A stretch of 64,000 bases of DNA from an uncultured Clostridia bacterium (GCA_947166625.1 CAMVEX010000011.1:18611-82610); one strand, 5' to 3'. Positions 37,472 through 47,684 are shown, counted from the first letter of the stretch. Translations and numbers: made by a program. The notes: generated by a model not told the origin, from the letters alone.

Positions 37472-39091
37472 TTATTTGCCGAGGCTGTCGGTGATCTCAA
37501 CGGTCTTTGTCGCATTGTAGCATTCAAACATATCGACCGCACCTTCGGGCACCGCCTTTTTGGTAAGAAGGCTCACCACGGGCACGATAACAAGGCCGCC
37601 GACCATTGCGATAACGCCGGAATACAGCGAATTTTTGAATACGAATGAGAAGAAGGGGCTCGATGAAACATCAAGAACTCCGAGCGAAACAAGGAGCTGG
37701 ACGATCTCAAGACCGACGCCGAAGATAAACGAGCATACAACGCCGGCTTTTGAAGTCTTTTTCCAATAAAGTCCGTAGAGGAAGGGGGCGAGGAATGCGC
37801 CGGCGAGAGCTCCCCACGAAACGCCCATCATCTGAGCGATGAAAATATTTGCGCTGTTTGCCTGTTTTATTGCTATCAGTGCGGAAACAACGATGAATAC
37901 AACGATAAACACTCTCATGATGAGCATCTTTTTCTTCTCTGCCATCTCTTTCTTTGCAAGAGGCTGGATGAAATCGAGGGTTATGGTGGAGCCGCTTGTG
38001 AGGACGAGCGATGAAAGGGTGGACATCGACGCCGAGAGAACAAGCACGATAACTACCGCAATAAGAATAGGAGTCAAAGTGGAAAGCATTGCGGGAATAA
38101 CGGCGTCAAAGCCGTCAACAGGTCTGCCGGAAGCGGGATCGACCGCTACGCCCTTGCCCGCATAAAGTCTGCCGAAACCGCCGAGGAAATAGCATCCGCC
38201 GGCAACTATGATAGCAAAAAGGGTGGAGATTATGGTGCCCTTCTTGATAGAATCTTCATTTTTGATGGCATAGAATTTGCCGACCATCTGGGGAAGTCCC
38301 CAGGTGCCGAGCGAGGTGAGCATAACGACAAAGAGCAGGAAGAGGGGCTGAGGGCCGAGGAAGGAAGTGAATCCGCCCGCCTCCCAGGTGCTCCCGTTTG
38401 CGGTGACGGATGGCAGCGCGGAGAGAGCCTTCATAGCCTCCATAATTCCACCGTTTGCCTTGAGCACGGCGAGAATTACCGCAACAATACCGACGAGCAT
38501 GATGATTCCCTGGATGAAATCGTTAGTAGCGGTCGCCATATAGCCGCCGACTATGACATAAACGGCGGTGAGCAGCGCCATAATAATTACGCAGACGGCG
38601 TAGGGAACGCCGGGATATGCCATATGGAACAGCCTCGAAAGACCGTTATAAAGCGACGCGGTGTAGGGAATAAGGAAGATGAAGGTGATCATCGACGCCG
38701 CAACTTTGAGACCTTTGGATTTGAATCTCGAGCCGAAGAAATCGGGCATGGTGTTGGAGGATAGGGACTGGGTCATTATCCTTGTCCTTCTGCCGAGAAT
38801 GCTCCACGCCAGAAGTGAGCCTATAAAGGCGTTGCCGAGGCCTATCCAAGTGGAAGCGATGCCGAAATTCCAGCCGAACTGGCCGGCATAGCCTACAAAA
38901 ATAACTGCGGAGAAATAAGAGGTACCGAACGCGAACGCGCTGAGCCAGGGGCCCACGGAACGGGAACCGAGGACAAATCCGTTGACGTCGGTGGCGTGCT
39001 TTCTCGAGCGGATGCCGATAAAAATCATCAGCGCAAAAAAGCAGACAATCAAAGCTGTGGTGATAATCATGGTCGGGGTCAAAACAAACAC
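37472..39091 (-). CDS. Sodium:solute symporter (SSS) family protein
   Basis: 539 aa, many TM segments; GTSYFSAVIFVGYAGQFGW; LSASMSTLSSLVL. Confidence 0.88.
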   Translation of the reverse strand: MFVLTPTMIITTALIVCFFALMIFIGIRSRKHATDVNGFVLGSRSVGPWLSAFAFGTSYFSAVIFVGYAGQFGWNFGIASTWIGLGNAFIGSLLAWSILGRRTRIMTQSLSSNTMPDFFGSRFKSKGLKVAASMITFIFLIPYTASLYNGLSRLFHMAYPGVPYAVCVIIMALLTAVYVIVGGYMATATNDFIQGIIMLVGIVAVILAVLKANGGIMEAMKALSALPSVTANGSTWEAGGFTSFLGPQPLFLLFVVMLTSLGTWGLPQMVGKFYAIKNEDSIKKGTIISTLFAIIVAGGCYFLGGFGRLYAGKGVAVDPASGRPVDGFDAVIPAMLSTLTPILIAVVIVLVLSASMSTLSSLVLTSGSTITLDFIQPLAKKEMAEKKKMLIMRVFIVVFIVVSALIAIKQANSANIFIAQMMGVSWGALAGAFLAPFLYGLYWKKTSKAGVVCSFIFGVGLEIVQLLVSLGVLDVSSSPFFSFVFKNSLYSGVIAMVGGLVIVPVVSLLTKKAVPEGAVDMFECYNATKTVEITDSLGK

Positions 39092-39321
39092 CTCCGTTTA
39101 CTCATTTGCGGACATTCGTTTGCGCCTGCCCGCTTTATAAAATTCCAAGATATTTTATCACCATTGCAAAACAGTGTCAAGAATTTTTGAGCCCGCCGAG
39201 GTTACAGATATTGCCGAATATGTGCTGACGAAACACCGATTAAATTTTTCGCGCGGATATTGAAAAAAACATATCAATTGTGTATAATATCGGCAATCCA
39301 ACATTCAAGCGAGGTGTCACC

Positions 39322-40602
39322 ATGAGAAAAGAGACAAAATGCATAGAGGGCGGCTACAACCCCAAAAACGGCGAGCCGAGGATGGTGCCCATAATCCAGA
39401 GCACCACATTCAAATATGATACAAGCGCCGATATGGGCAAGCTCTTTGACCTTGAGGCAAACGGCTATTTTTACACCCGTCTTCAGAATCCCACCAACGA
39501 TTATGTTGCCGCAAAGATCACCGCTCTCGAAGGCGGCGCGGCGGGTATGCTCACATCATCCGGTCAGGCGGCGTCATTCTTTTCCGTATTCAATATCGCG
39601 AGCGCGGGCGATCATGTAGTCGCTTCGACCGCGATCTACGGCGGCACTTACAATCTGTTTCATGTAACGATGCGCAAAATGGGCATTGATTTCACTTTTG
39701 TCGATCCCGAATGCTCCGATGAGGAGCTTGAGGCGGCATTCAAGCCGAATACAAAAGCGGTTTTCGGAGAAACGATAGCCAACCCCGCGCTGATAGTATT
39801 TGACATTGAGCGATTCGCCAAAGCGGCTCACGCGCACGGAGTTCCCCTCATCATAGACAACACCTTTGCCACACCGATAAACTGCCGCCCCATTGAGTGG
39901 GGAGCGGATATCGTGACTCATTCCACCACAAAATATCTCGACGGTCACGACGCTACCGTGGGCGGAGCGATAGTTGATTCGGGCAATTTTGACTGGCTTG
40001 CCCACGCCGACAAATTCCCCGGGCTCTGCACTCCGGATGATTCCTATCACGGGATCACTTATGCGGAAAAATTCGGTAAGGCCGCTTATATCACAAAGGC
40101 CACCGCTCAGCTTATGCGCGATATAGGCGCGATCCCCTCGCCCATGAACTGCTATATGCTCAATCTCGGGATAGAATCGCTTGCCGTCAGAATAAAGAGA
40201 CACTGCGAAAACGCGCAGAAGGTCGCCGAATTTTTGCAGGCAAACGAAAATGTTTCTTATGTTACATACCCCGGTCTGCCCGGCGACAAATATTATGAAC
40301 TCGCTCAAAAATATATGCCGGACGGCACCTGCGGCGTAATATCCTTCGGGGTAAAGGGCGGCAGGAAGGCGGCTGAGGAAATGATGAAGCATCTCAAGCT
40401 CGCGATAATCGCCACCCACGTTGCGGACGCTCACACCTGCGTGCTCCACCCGGCGTCAAGCACTCACAGGCAGATGACCGATGAAGAGCTGCTCGCCGGC
40501 GGCGTTAAACCCGATATGGTACGCTTCTCGGTAGGCATTGAAAACGCCGACGATATCATCGAAGATCTCGCTCAGGCGCTCGAAGCAAGCAAAAATATCT
40601 GA
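39322..40602 (+). CDS. metY: O-acetylhomoserine aminocarboxypropyltransferase / PLP-dependent trans-sulfuration enzyme
   Basis: TRLQNPT, LTSSGQAASF, THSTTKYLDGHD (PLP Lys), HPASSTHRQM; RBS supports 39322 start. Confidence 0.88.
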   Translation: MRKETKCIEGGYNPKNGEPRMVPIIQSTTFKYDTSADMGKLFDLEANGYFYTRLQNPTNDYVAAKITALEGGAAGMLTSSGQAASFFSVFNIASAGDHVVASTAIYGGTYNLFHVTMRKMGIDFTFVDPECSDEELEAAFKPNTKAVFGETIANPALIVFDIERFAKAAHAHGVPLIIDNTFATPINCRPIEWGADIVTHSTTKYLDGHDATVGGAIVDSGNFDWLAHADKFPGLCTPDDSYHGITYAEKFGKAAYITKATAQLMRDIGAIPSPMNCYMLNLGIESLAVRIKRHCENAQKVAEFLQANENVSYVTYPGLPGDKYYELAQKYMPDGTCGVISFGVKGGRKAAEEMMKHLKLAIIATHVADAHTCVLHPASSTHRQMTDEELLAGGVKPDMVRFSVGIENADDIIEDLAQALEASKNI

Positions 40603-40637
40603 TAAACGAAAACAGCTTTTGAGAAAGGAGAAGTGTT

Positions 40638-40793
40638 ATGAAGTACGAATGCCCCTGCGGATACATCTATGACCCCGCGATCGGCGATCCCGACGGAGGA
40701 ATCGCTCCCGGCACCGCTTTTGAAGACATTCCCGAGGATTGGGTATGCCCCGTATGCGGTCTTGACAAATCCGCTTTTACCCCTGCCGAATAA
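40638..40793 (+). CDS. Rubredoxin (51 aa), shortened first Cys motif CPCGY
   Basis: Own translation: [51 protein letters not shown]; not in ORF track (<60 aa); GAAAGGAG RBS. Confidence 0.92.
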   Translation: MKYECPCGYIYDPAIGDPDGGIAPGTAFEDIPEDWVCPVCGLDKSAFTPAE

Positions 40794-40801
40794 CCGACCT
40801 G

Positions 40802-40830
40802 AGCCCTTCGCAGAGCGGAGGGCTTATTCT
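40802..40830 (+). terminator. Hairpin terminator after rubredoxin
   Basis: AGCCCTTCGC-AGA-GCGGAGGGCT then TATTCTTT. Confidence 0.5.
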
Positions 40831-40932
40831 TTCGGCAAACAAAAGCGCAAAAACATTTTTTCATAATAATCTTGATAATCGGCGCTTGGGTTGCTATTAT
40901 ATTTACAGTCTATTTACACTGGCGGTGATCCA

Positions 40933-42531
40933 TTGAAAGAAATAAATATCCACGCCTCTCCTTCGGATTTTTCAAAGGCGGGCAGTTTCATTGAAGGCGA
41001 GCTTTCAAAAAACGATGTGAGCAGGCAAATAATTTCGGAGAGCACACTCGCTTTTGAAGCGATATTCAACGATATTATAATGAAGGGCTTTTCCGAAGAA
41101 ACGCAGATAAATGTGAGCGTGAGAAAAAGCTTCGGCAATCTCGTTATAAAGATCGCTTTCCCCGGGCAGATGTATATACCCATGAGCGGAGAATCGCCCG
41201 AGGAATCGGTTGAATATAAAATCATCAAAGCGTATGAGGATAAGCTTGACTACTCTTACCGCTCATCCTATAACATTATCCATCTGACGGTAAAAAGAGG
41301 ATTCAGAAAGCATATCGCTTTCAGCGCGGCGGGTTTTGCCGCGGCTCCGCTTATCTACGCTGTTATGCTCCGCACTCTGAGCCCCGAAATCAGGGGCGAG
41401 ATCCTGACCAACGCGATCGTGCCGGTCGAATCGCTTTTCACAAACGCGATGCTTATGATAGGCGCGCCGATGACCTTCTTTTCTCTGCTCAAAAACATAC
41501 TTGAAACATATATTATTTCGGAGCGAAGCTCGGTCGCACGAAGGCTTCATTTCAAAACTTTGCGCACCTCGCTGGCGGCGGTCGTGCTCGCCGTCCTTTG
41601 CAGCTTTTTTGTGCGCGCCTTTTCCCCTTATGTGATCGGTACATTCGGCAAAATATCATTATTCGGCTCGGAGAGCAGCCTTACAGAGATCGTGTCTTCA
41701 ATCGTGCCGCCGTCCGTATTTGAGCCATTCACTTCAATATCGCCTCTGCCGCTGATAATTCTTACGATACTCATATCCTACGCGCTCTGTTCGGCAGGCA
41801 GATATTTCGATAAGCTCAAAAGCGCGATCGACGCTTGCTACACCCTTTTTTCGCGGATGCTCAATCTTGTGATGTATTTTTTGCCTGTTTTCTGCTTCAC
41901 GGCGTTTATGGATATTTTGCTCGACAGAGGTTTTGCGAGCCTCAGGGGAGTGGCGCTCTGCTGGGGGGCGACGGTCGCCGGGCTTATCGCCGTTTCCGTT
42001 CTGTATGCAGTCCGCCTGAAAGCGGCGGGGATAAAGGTGATCAAATTTACATCCGACATTAAAACGGTGATCAAAGAAAATATCAAGATAAATTCCGCTA
42101 TTGACGCGGTCCCTTACAATATAAGACAATGCTCGCGAAGGCTGGGAATAGACAGGGGCTATCTTGAAGAGGCTCTTCCCCTGCTCGCTCAGACAAATCT
42201 TGACGGAAACTGCTTTATCCTGATGATGATCTCGCTTCTCATAATCATCTGCTCCGGCACCTCGATAGTTTTGTGGGAATATGTACTGATCGCGATGCTT
42301 GTGGTTTTCCTCTCATTCGGCGCTCCGAATCAGCCGGGCTCAATACTTATAGGCACGATAATAATAATCAACTATCTGAATGTGCCGCGCCTCATCCCCG
42401 TCGCAATTTACTGCGAAGTTTTGCTCGGCATAGTGCAAAATCTGGTGAATGTAGTCGGCGATATAGTCATGGTATCAATTGAATCGGAAAAAAATCTAAA
42501 AAAGACAAAGGAGCAAAAAAATGTATCTTAA
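40933..42531 (+). CDS. Dicarboxylate/amino acid:cation symporter (SDF/DAACS-like) with N-terminal HATPase_c_2/RsbW-like domain
   Basis: N-terminus STLAFEAIFNDIIMKGFSEETQINVSVRKSFGNLVIKIAF resembles GHKL/RsbW fold; C-terminal ~400 aa polytopic with SDF-type features. TTG start at 40933 after GGTGAT. Confidence 0.55.
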   Translation: MKEINIHASPSDFSKAGSFIEGELSKNDVSRQIISESTLAFEAIFNDIIMKGFSEETQINVSVRKSFGNLVIKIAFPGQMYIPMSGESPEESVEYKIIKAYEDKLDYSYRSSYNIIHLTVKRGFRKHIAFSAAGFAAAPLIYAVMLRTLSPEIRGEILTNAIVPVESLFTNAMLMIGAPMTFFSLLKNILETYIISERSSVARRLHFKTLRTSLAAVVLAVLCSFFVRAFSPYVIGTFGKISLFGSESSLTEIVSSIVPPSVFEPFTSISPLPLIILTILISYALCSAGRYFDKLKSAIDACYTLFSRMLNLVMYFLPVFCFTAFMDILLDRGFASLRGVALCWGATVAGLIAVSVLYAVRLKAAGIKVIKFTSDIKTVIKENIKINSAIDAVPYNIRQCSRRLGIDRGYLEEALPLLAQTNLDGNCFILMMISLLIIICSGTSIVLWEYVLIAMLVVFLSFGAPNQPGSILIGTIIIINYLNVPRLIPVAIYCEVLLGIVQNLVNVVGDIVMVSIESEKNLKKTKEQKNVS

Positions 42532-43135
42532 CGGAATCATCTACAACTACAGCAGTTACGCGACGACAAATCCTCCCACAAGCTCGGTGAAAGAATATAA
42601 TCTTGCGAGAAAAATCGACGGCTCGATCGCCCTTGATACATCGGTGGGTTCCAACGGTGCGATATGCCGCAAAACATTCTCCGTACCCAAAGAAATTTTT
42701 GATGAGATAACTTTGCTTTTTGAATCCGAAAATCTTATGCAGGCAATCGCGGATAAGCTGAATTCCGAGCCAAAGCCCGTGCCGCCCGCAATGGTCGGGG
42801 GTATGGTTTCGGAATCCCTCTCCTTTATGGCGGACGGAATGATAATAACCCTTTTAAGTATTCCTCCGCAGGCGCGTGAGATCATAAACAGACTTTCCGG
42901 CGCGGCAGACAGATGCGGAGAGCCTATATTTGAGAACGACACAGGCAAGGATAAAATCGCCGAAATGCTCTCCAATATAAATATGGCTCAGACGATTCTG
43001 AATCAATCCAAAGAGAAAAAATCCGCTCCCTCCGAGCCGAAGCCTGCCGAAGGCGAATGGTTTTGCACAAACTGCGGTCATAAAAACTCCTCTGCCAAAT
43101 TCTGCGTTGAATGCGGAGCACAAAAAAGCATATAA
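42521..43135 (+). CDS. Hypothetical protein with C-terminal double zinc ribbon
   Basis: WFCTNCGHKNSSAKFCVECGAQKSI; start overlaps the upstream symporter stop. Confidence 0.65.
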   Translation: MYLNGIIYNYSSYATTNPPTSSVKEYNLARKIDGSIALDTSVGSNGAICRKTFSVPKEIFDEITLLFESENLMQAIADKLNSEPKPVPPAMVGGMVSESLSFMADGMIITLLSIPPQAREIINRLSGAADRCGEPIFENDTGKDKIAEMLSNINMAQTILNQSKEKKSAPSEPKPAEGEWFCTNCGHKNSSAKFCVECGAQKSI

Positions 43136-43161
43136 TCCGGCTTAACGGACGTAAAAGAGAA

Positions 43162-43200
43162 AAGCATATCCAGGGATTCATTTTTTACCCGGATATGCTT
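43162..43200. terminator. Hairpin between convergent genes
   Basis: AAGCATATCC ... GGATATGCTT 10-bp arms with inner GGG/CCC. Confidence 0.6.
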
Positions 43201-43215
43201 GTTATTTCGTTAAAT

Positions 43216-44169
43216 TCACAGTTTCGCGGCGGCAAAGCCGATACATTCTCTGCCCCGAATCATATCGGAGGTGTCGCGGGCGTTGAAATAAAGCCGCAGC
43301 TCATCGCCGTATTTTACCAGATGGCTCGCATAGACATACTGACGCATCCACGCCCTTTCCTCAGAGGGCTCAAGCAGCATTTTGCAAAATTCAAAATTCA
43401 AACCGTCCGCCGAGGTGAGAAGCATCACGGCGGATCTGCTTTTTCCATCCTGCCTGAAAATACCGTTTTGTATCCCGATATACCCGTCTTTAAGCCTGTA
43501 AACCTTGAGGCATCCGCTGCAAAGATTGAGATGAGGATCATCTTTATCGGGTCGGATGATCGGCTTTTTTGCGGCTGCATAATTTTTATCCGCTTCACGG
43601 CTCTCGGCAAAGCTTATGAAAGTGGGCTCGCAAAATCCGCAATCATCGATATATGTGAGCCCGCACGAATAATATAATCGGCTGATTTCGCCGTCTCTGA
43701 GATAAAACGGATTTGAAATCGAAACGCCGCGCTCACTTTTTTCATAATCTCTTGTATGAGTTATAACGGGATAAGGTTTGCTCCACGATTTGAGATCGGG
43801 GCTCTGAACGGCGTATATCTCCGATTTCCACTTTGCCGCGTTGACAACATTCAAAGCGTTGAAAATCAAAGGGCGGGTCCTCTCAAAAAACAGATAATAC
43901 CTGCCGTCGATATAATTTATATCGGGTCTCATGGCGCGTGAAACCACCTTGCCCGCCTTTTGAAACGTTACGCCGTCTTTGCCGGAAAAATGCCACACAC
44001 CGAAGGTGGTATGAAAGAAAATATGCCAGAGCCCGTCGGGGCTTAGGTCGGGCGTCAAGACAGACGGATCCGCCGCCACAAACGAGCCGTGAAAAGGCCT
44101 TATGACAGGGCTCAAATCCGTCACCCGGAATTCGGCCTGCGCTATCTGATTTATCGTCAGGTTTTTCAT
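43216..44169 (-). CDS. Beta-propeller glycoside hydrolase-like protein (GH43/GH32-like fold)
   Basis: FVAADPSVLTPDLSPDGLWHIFF, INYIDGRYYLFFE repeated blade motifs. Confidence 0.6.
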   Translation of the reverse strand: MKNLTINQIAQAEFRVTDLSPVIRPFHGSFVAADPSVLTPDLSPDGLWHIFFHTTFGVWHFSGKDGVTFQKAGKVVSRAMRPDINYIDGRYYLFFERTRPLIFNALNVVNAAKWKSEIYAVQSPDLKSWSKPYPVITHTRDYEKSERGVSISNPFYLRDGEISRLYYSCGLTYIDDCGFCEPTFISFAESREADKNYAAAKKPIIRPDKDDPHLNLCSGCLKVYRLKDGYIGIQNGIFRQDGKSRSAVMLLTSADGLNFEFCKMLLEPSEERAWMRQYVYASHLVKYGDELRLYFNARDTSDMIRGRECIGFAAAKL

Positions 44170-44316
44170 AATCTTATCACGCCCCTGTTGATCTTACACA
44201 TTGATAATACATTTTCGGAGCCTCCGTGTCAAGACAGACAAAAAGCAAAGAAACCGCCGCTTCGGATGATTTCTCTGCTTGTAAGATGGTATATTCAAGG
44301 GGGAGTTGGTAAATTA

Positions 44317-44769
44317 TTAGGTCGGGACATAATCGGAGAGCGAAAGAATACTCTCTGTATCACCCGAAGTAATATAATCGGAAAAACCCTTCACCGCAGG
44401 TGTTTTTGCTCCATCCGACCTGAAAACAATGAATAATTCTTTTTTACTGTCTTTTGAGCCTCTGCCGAAGATTTGTGAAGTCAATCCCGAATTCACTTCA
44501 TCATCCGTAAGCGGCCGATCCGTAAAAGCTGCATCGGATCTTCCGTCCGAAACCGATTTGACGGCGGCATCGGAATCCGAATAATCAAAAGTAAACTTGA
44601 TCCCCTTATTATCCAGCTTGTAGGATTCACACAGCATGCCCGTCACTTTTTCAAGCGAACCGGCAGCCGAAATTCTGACGGTAACGGTGTCATTTGATTT
44701 GCCGCATGAAGTCCCTATAACCACGGCAAAAGCAAGCAAAACCGTTACGGCAAACATCGCTTTTTTCAT
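44317..44769 (-). CDS. Short periplasmic-binding-protein-like lipoprotein (PstS-like, about half length)
   Basis: Signal/lipobox VIGTSCGKS; VRISAAGSLEKV; GRSDAAFTDRPL. Confidence 0.55.
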   Translation of the reverse strand: MKKAMFAVTVLLAFAVVIGTSCGKSNDTVTVRISAAGSLEKVTGMLCESYKLDNKGIKFTFDYSDSDAAVKSVSDGRSDAAFTDRPLTDDEVNSGLTSQIFGRGSKDSKKELFIVFRSDGAKTPAVKGFSDYITSGDTESILSLSDYVPT

Positions 44770-44914
44770 TTTTATTCCCTCTTTGATTCGCCTGATTCTG
44801 CACAATCAAGCGAAGTTACACCTGTTACACCAATAATTTAACACACGTTTTTCCCAAAATCAAGACACTCGGTACACATTTGCAAAAAGTGTAACGGCAG
44901 TTCTGTTTCGGAAT

Positions 44915-44963
44915 AAAAAACAGGGCCCCGAATCGGGCGGTTTGCCCTTATCCGGAAGCCCTG
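44915..44963 (-). terminator. Terminator of the D-glutamate/5-oxoproline operon
   Basis: Minus strand CAGGGC...GCCCTG followed by TTTTTT. Confidence 0.65.
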
Positions 44964-44985
44964 ATATACGATTTTGAAATCGCGT

Positions 44986-46137
44986 TTATTTAAGCATACC
45001 CGTTTCAAATACGGGTTTACCGCCTTTGAAGAATACTCTCGGCACGCGCTTATTTATCCTGCACGGAAGCTCGTAATTGAATGAGTGGGCGGCGTTTGAA
45101 ACCTCTTCCATAGAGAGAGTTGCTCCGCCCTGCGAGCCTACGAGCGTTACCTCATCGCCGGGTTTGCAGTCAATACCGGTCACATCGACCATAAACTGAT
45201 CCATACATACCCTGCCGGTGATGGGAGCGAATTTGCCGTTTATTATTACCTTACCGATATTTGAGAGGCAGCGCGGGTAGCCGTCCGCATACCCGACGGG
45301 TATCGTGGCTATCACGGTATCTTTTTCCGTCCTGTAGGTCGCGCCGTATGAAATCTCTCTGCCCGCTTCGAGGATCTTGATATGGCTTATGAGCGTTTTC
45401 CACTGCATCACCGGTTTGATCTCGAGCAGAGAAGCATCGACCTCATCGGAGGGATAGAGCCCGTAAAGGATTATCCCCATTCGGCACATATCAAAATACT
45501 CGTCAAAATTCATTATTCCCGCGGAGTTGTTGAGATGCTTCAAGGGGATTTCAACACCTCTCCCGGCGAGCATAGCGACAAATTTTTTGTATCTTTCACG
45601 CTGAGCCTTCGCTCTTGTGAGATCGGCTGAATCGGCGGTGGCAAAATGCGAGAAAAGGCCTTCCGCCTTTATATTCGGCAGCTTTGCCGCGCGGGCGCAG
45701 ATATCCGCGCTCTCTTCGGTGATCTGAAAGCCGATCCTGCTCATTCCCGTATCAATGCAGAAATGGAACGGCACGCACTTGCCCTGCCTTACCGCCTCAT
45801 CGGAAAGAGCTTTTGCATCTTCAAAAGTAAAAATCGGAATACGGATGTCGTATTCTACGATCTTTTCATAATCAAACGGAAAAACTCTGCCGAGGATAAG
45901 AATGGGAGTTTTAATTCCCGCAAGCCTCAACTCGACCGCCTCTTCCGTACACGCCACTCCGAAAAAATCGGCCCTGCCCTCGAGATGCTTACCTATGACC
46001 GCGGCGCCGTGGCCATAGGCGTCCGCTTTGATGACGCAGAGTATCTTTACTTTGCCGCCCGTCTTTTTTCTCACCGATTCATAATTGAAATCTATCGCGT
46101 CGAGATCGATCGCGGCATAGGTTCTGTGACTTATCAT
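44986..46137 (-). CDS. alr: Alanine racemase (PLP)
   Basis: CVIKADAYGHGA PLP-Lys motif; RVCMDQFMVDVT. Confidence 0.92.
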   Translation of the reverse strand: MISHRTYAAIDLDAIDFNYESVRKKTGGKVKILCVIKADAYGHGAAVIGKHLEGRADFFGVACTEEAVELRLAGIKTPILILGRVFPFDYEKIVEYDIRIPIFTFEDAKALSDEAVRQGKCVPFHFCIDTGMSRIGFQITEESADICARAAKLPNIKAEGLFSHFATADSADLTRAKAQRERYKKFVAMLAGRGVEIPLKHLNNSAGIMNFDEYFDMCRMGIILYGLYPSDEVDASLLEIKPVMQWKTLISHIKILEAGREISYGATYRTEKDTVIATIPVGYADGYPRCLSNIGKVIINGKFAPITGRVCMDQFMVDVTGIDCKPGDEVTLVGSQGGATLSMEEVSNAAHSFNYELPCRINKRVPRVFFKGGKPVFETGMLK

Positions 46138-46889
46138 TTTATCGCCTCTGAAAGTTTTACTGTTTCTATCCCGTTCTCTTTGAAAGCGAGATTCAGCGCC
46201 TTGACAAAATCGAGAGCCTTGGCGCTGTCGCCGTGGACACAGACGGAATGAGCTTCAAGGCAGATATCCTCTCCGGTGTAAGCTCTCACTCTGCCCTCTT
46301 TTACCATACGGATAACTCTCTCGATAGCCTCGTTTTCATCGGTTATCATCGAGCCCTCAAGAGTTCTCGCCCTTAAAGTGCCGTCCGCTTCATAGGCTCT
46401 GTCTGCAAAGACTTCGCTCGCGTATCTTATACCGACCTGCTTTGCCGCTTTGATCATTTTCGAGCCGGAGAGAGCGAGAAGAATCAAATTGCTGTCATAA
46501 TCCCTGACAGCGTTCGCTATGGCGAGAGAAAGCTCGTGAGACTTCGCAGCCATATTATACATCGCCCCGTGAGGCTTGACATGCTCAAGTTTCACGCCCT
46601 TCGCCTTCGCAAGCGCACCCATGGCGCCTATCTGATAAAGCGTAAAATCATATACATCACGGGCGGTCACATTCATTTTGGTCCTGCCGAAATTCTCTTT
46701 ATCGGGATAGCCCGGATGAGCGCCGAGCGCCACTCCTTCGGCCTTGCAGAGATCTATGGTCTTATCCATAAGAATACTGTCGCCGGCGTGAAATCCGCAG
46801 GCAACATTTGCGCCGGTGATAAGCGGAATTATATCGGCGTCACAGAGGGCGCCTTCTCCGAGATCGGAATTGAGATCTACTTTATACAT
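46134..46889 (-). CDS. pxpA: 5-oxoprolinase subunit PxpA (LamB/YcsF family)
   Basis: VDLNSDLGEG, NVACGFHAGD, GAHPGYPD, VKPHGAMYN. Confidence 0.93.
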   Translation of the reverse strand: MYKVDLNSDLGEGALCDADIIPLITGANVACGFHAGDSILMDKTIDLCKAEGVALGAHPGYPDKENFGRTKMNVTARDVYDFTLYQIGAMGALAKAKGVKLEHVKPHGAMYNMAAKSHELSLAIANAVRDYDSNLILLALSGSKMIKAAKQVGIRYASEVFADRAYEADGTLRARTLEGSMITDENEAIERVIRMVKEGRVRAYTGEDICLEAHSVCVHGDSAKALDFVKALNLAFKENGIETVKLSEAIK

Positions 46890-46898
46890 ACCGTCACC

Positions 46899-47684
46899 TC
46901 AATATTTGAGATTGATGTTTTTTACATCCGTAATGAACATATGGCCGGGAGAATGAGTGATGGCAACAGGGGGCTTGCTCTGCATCACGGCATTCTGCGG
47001 AGTAACTCCGCACGCCCAGAAAACGGGAACTTCGCCCTCATTGACAGTCACGCTGTCGCCGTAGTCGGGCTTCATAATATCGGAGATACCTATCGCTTCG
47101 GGGCTTCCGATATGGACGGGGGCTCCGTGAACTCTCGGCATCGACGCGGTGACATTCACCGCCTTTACAACAAGGTCAGCGGGAATGGGTCTCATTGAGA
47201 CGACCATATTTCCGTGGAATTTGCCCGCACTTTGCAGAGCGATATTCGTATTGAACATCGGCACGTTTTTGCCCTCTTCGATATGGCGCACTGGCACATC
47301 GGCTTCAAGCATTTCGCTCTCAAAGCTGAATGAACAGCCGATAAGGAAATACACAAAATCATCCTGCCAGAATTCGGTAATATCGGTCACTTCTCTTTCG
47401 AGGACGCCGTTTTTCCAGATCCTGTATTTCGGAAAATCCCTGCATATATCGCCGCCGCTCGCCATTGTTTTTATCTCTTTTGAGCCTACATCGCCCACCT
47501 CGAGTATCGGGCAGGGCTTCGGATTTCTCATACAGAAAAGGAGGAAATCAAATGCGTAATCCTTGGGCAGAATGCAGAGATTCGCCTGAGCGTAGCCGTT
47601 GCACATACCCGATGTCTGAAAATCTATCTTGCCTTCACGGATAAGTTTTTTCACTTCCTGCGGATGCATTTCGGAATAATCCAT
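46899..47684 (-). CDS. DUF1445/YcsI family putative hydro-lyase (D-glutamate cyclase N-domain-like)
   Basis: PKPCPILEVGD, GCSFSFESEM, HGNMVVSMRPI, THSPGHMFITD. Confidence 0.9.
   Translation of the reverse strand: MDYSEMHPQEVKKLIREGKIDFQTSGMCNGYAQANLCILPKDYAFDFLLFCMRNPKPCPILEVGDVGSKEIKTMASGGDICRDFPKYRIWKNGVLEREVTDITEFWQDDFVYFLIGCSFSFESEMLEADVPVRHIEEGKNVPMFNTNIALQSAGKFHGNMVVSMRPIPADLVVKAVNVTASMPRVHGAPVHIGSPEAIGISDIMKPDYGDSVTVNEGEVPVFWACGVTPQNAVMQSKPPVAITHSPGHMFITDVKNINLKY

Noticed and set aside
39574-40449. 291-aa minus-strand ORF
   Set aside because: Antisense to metY.
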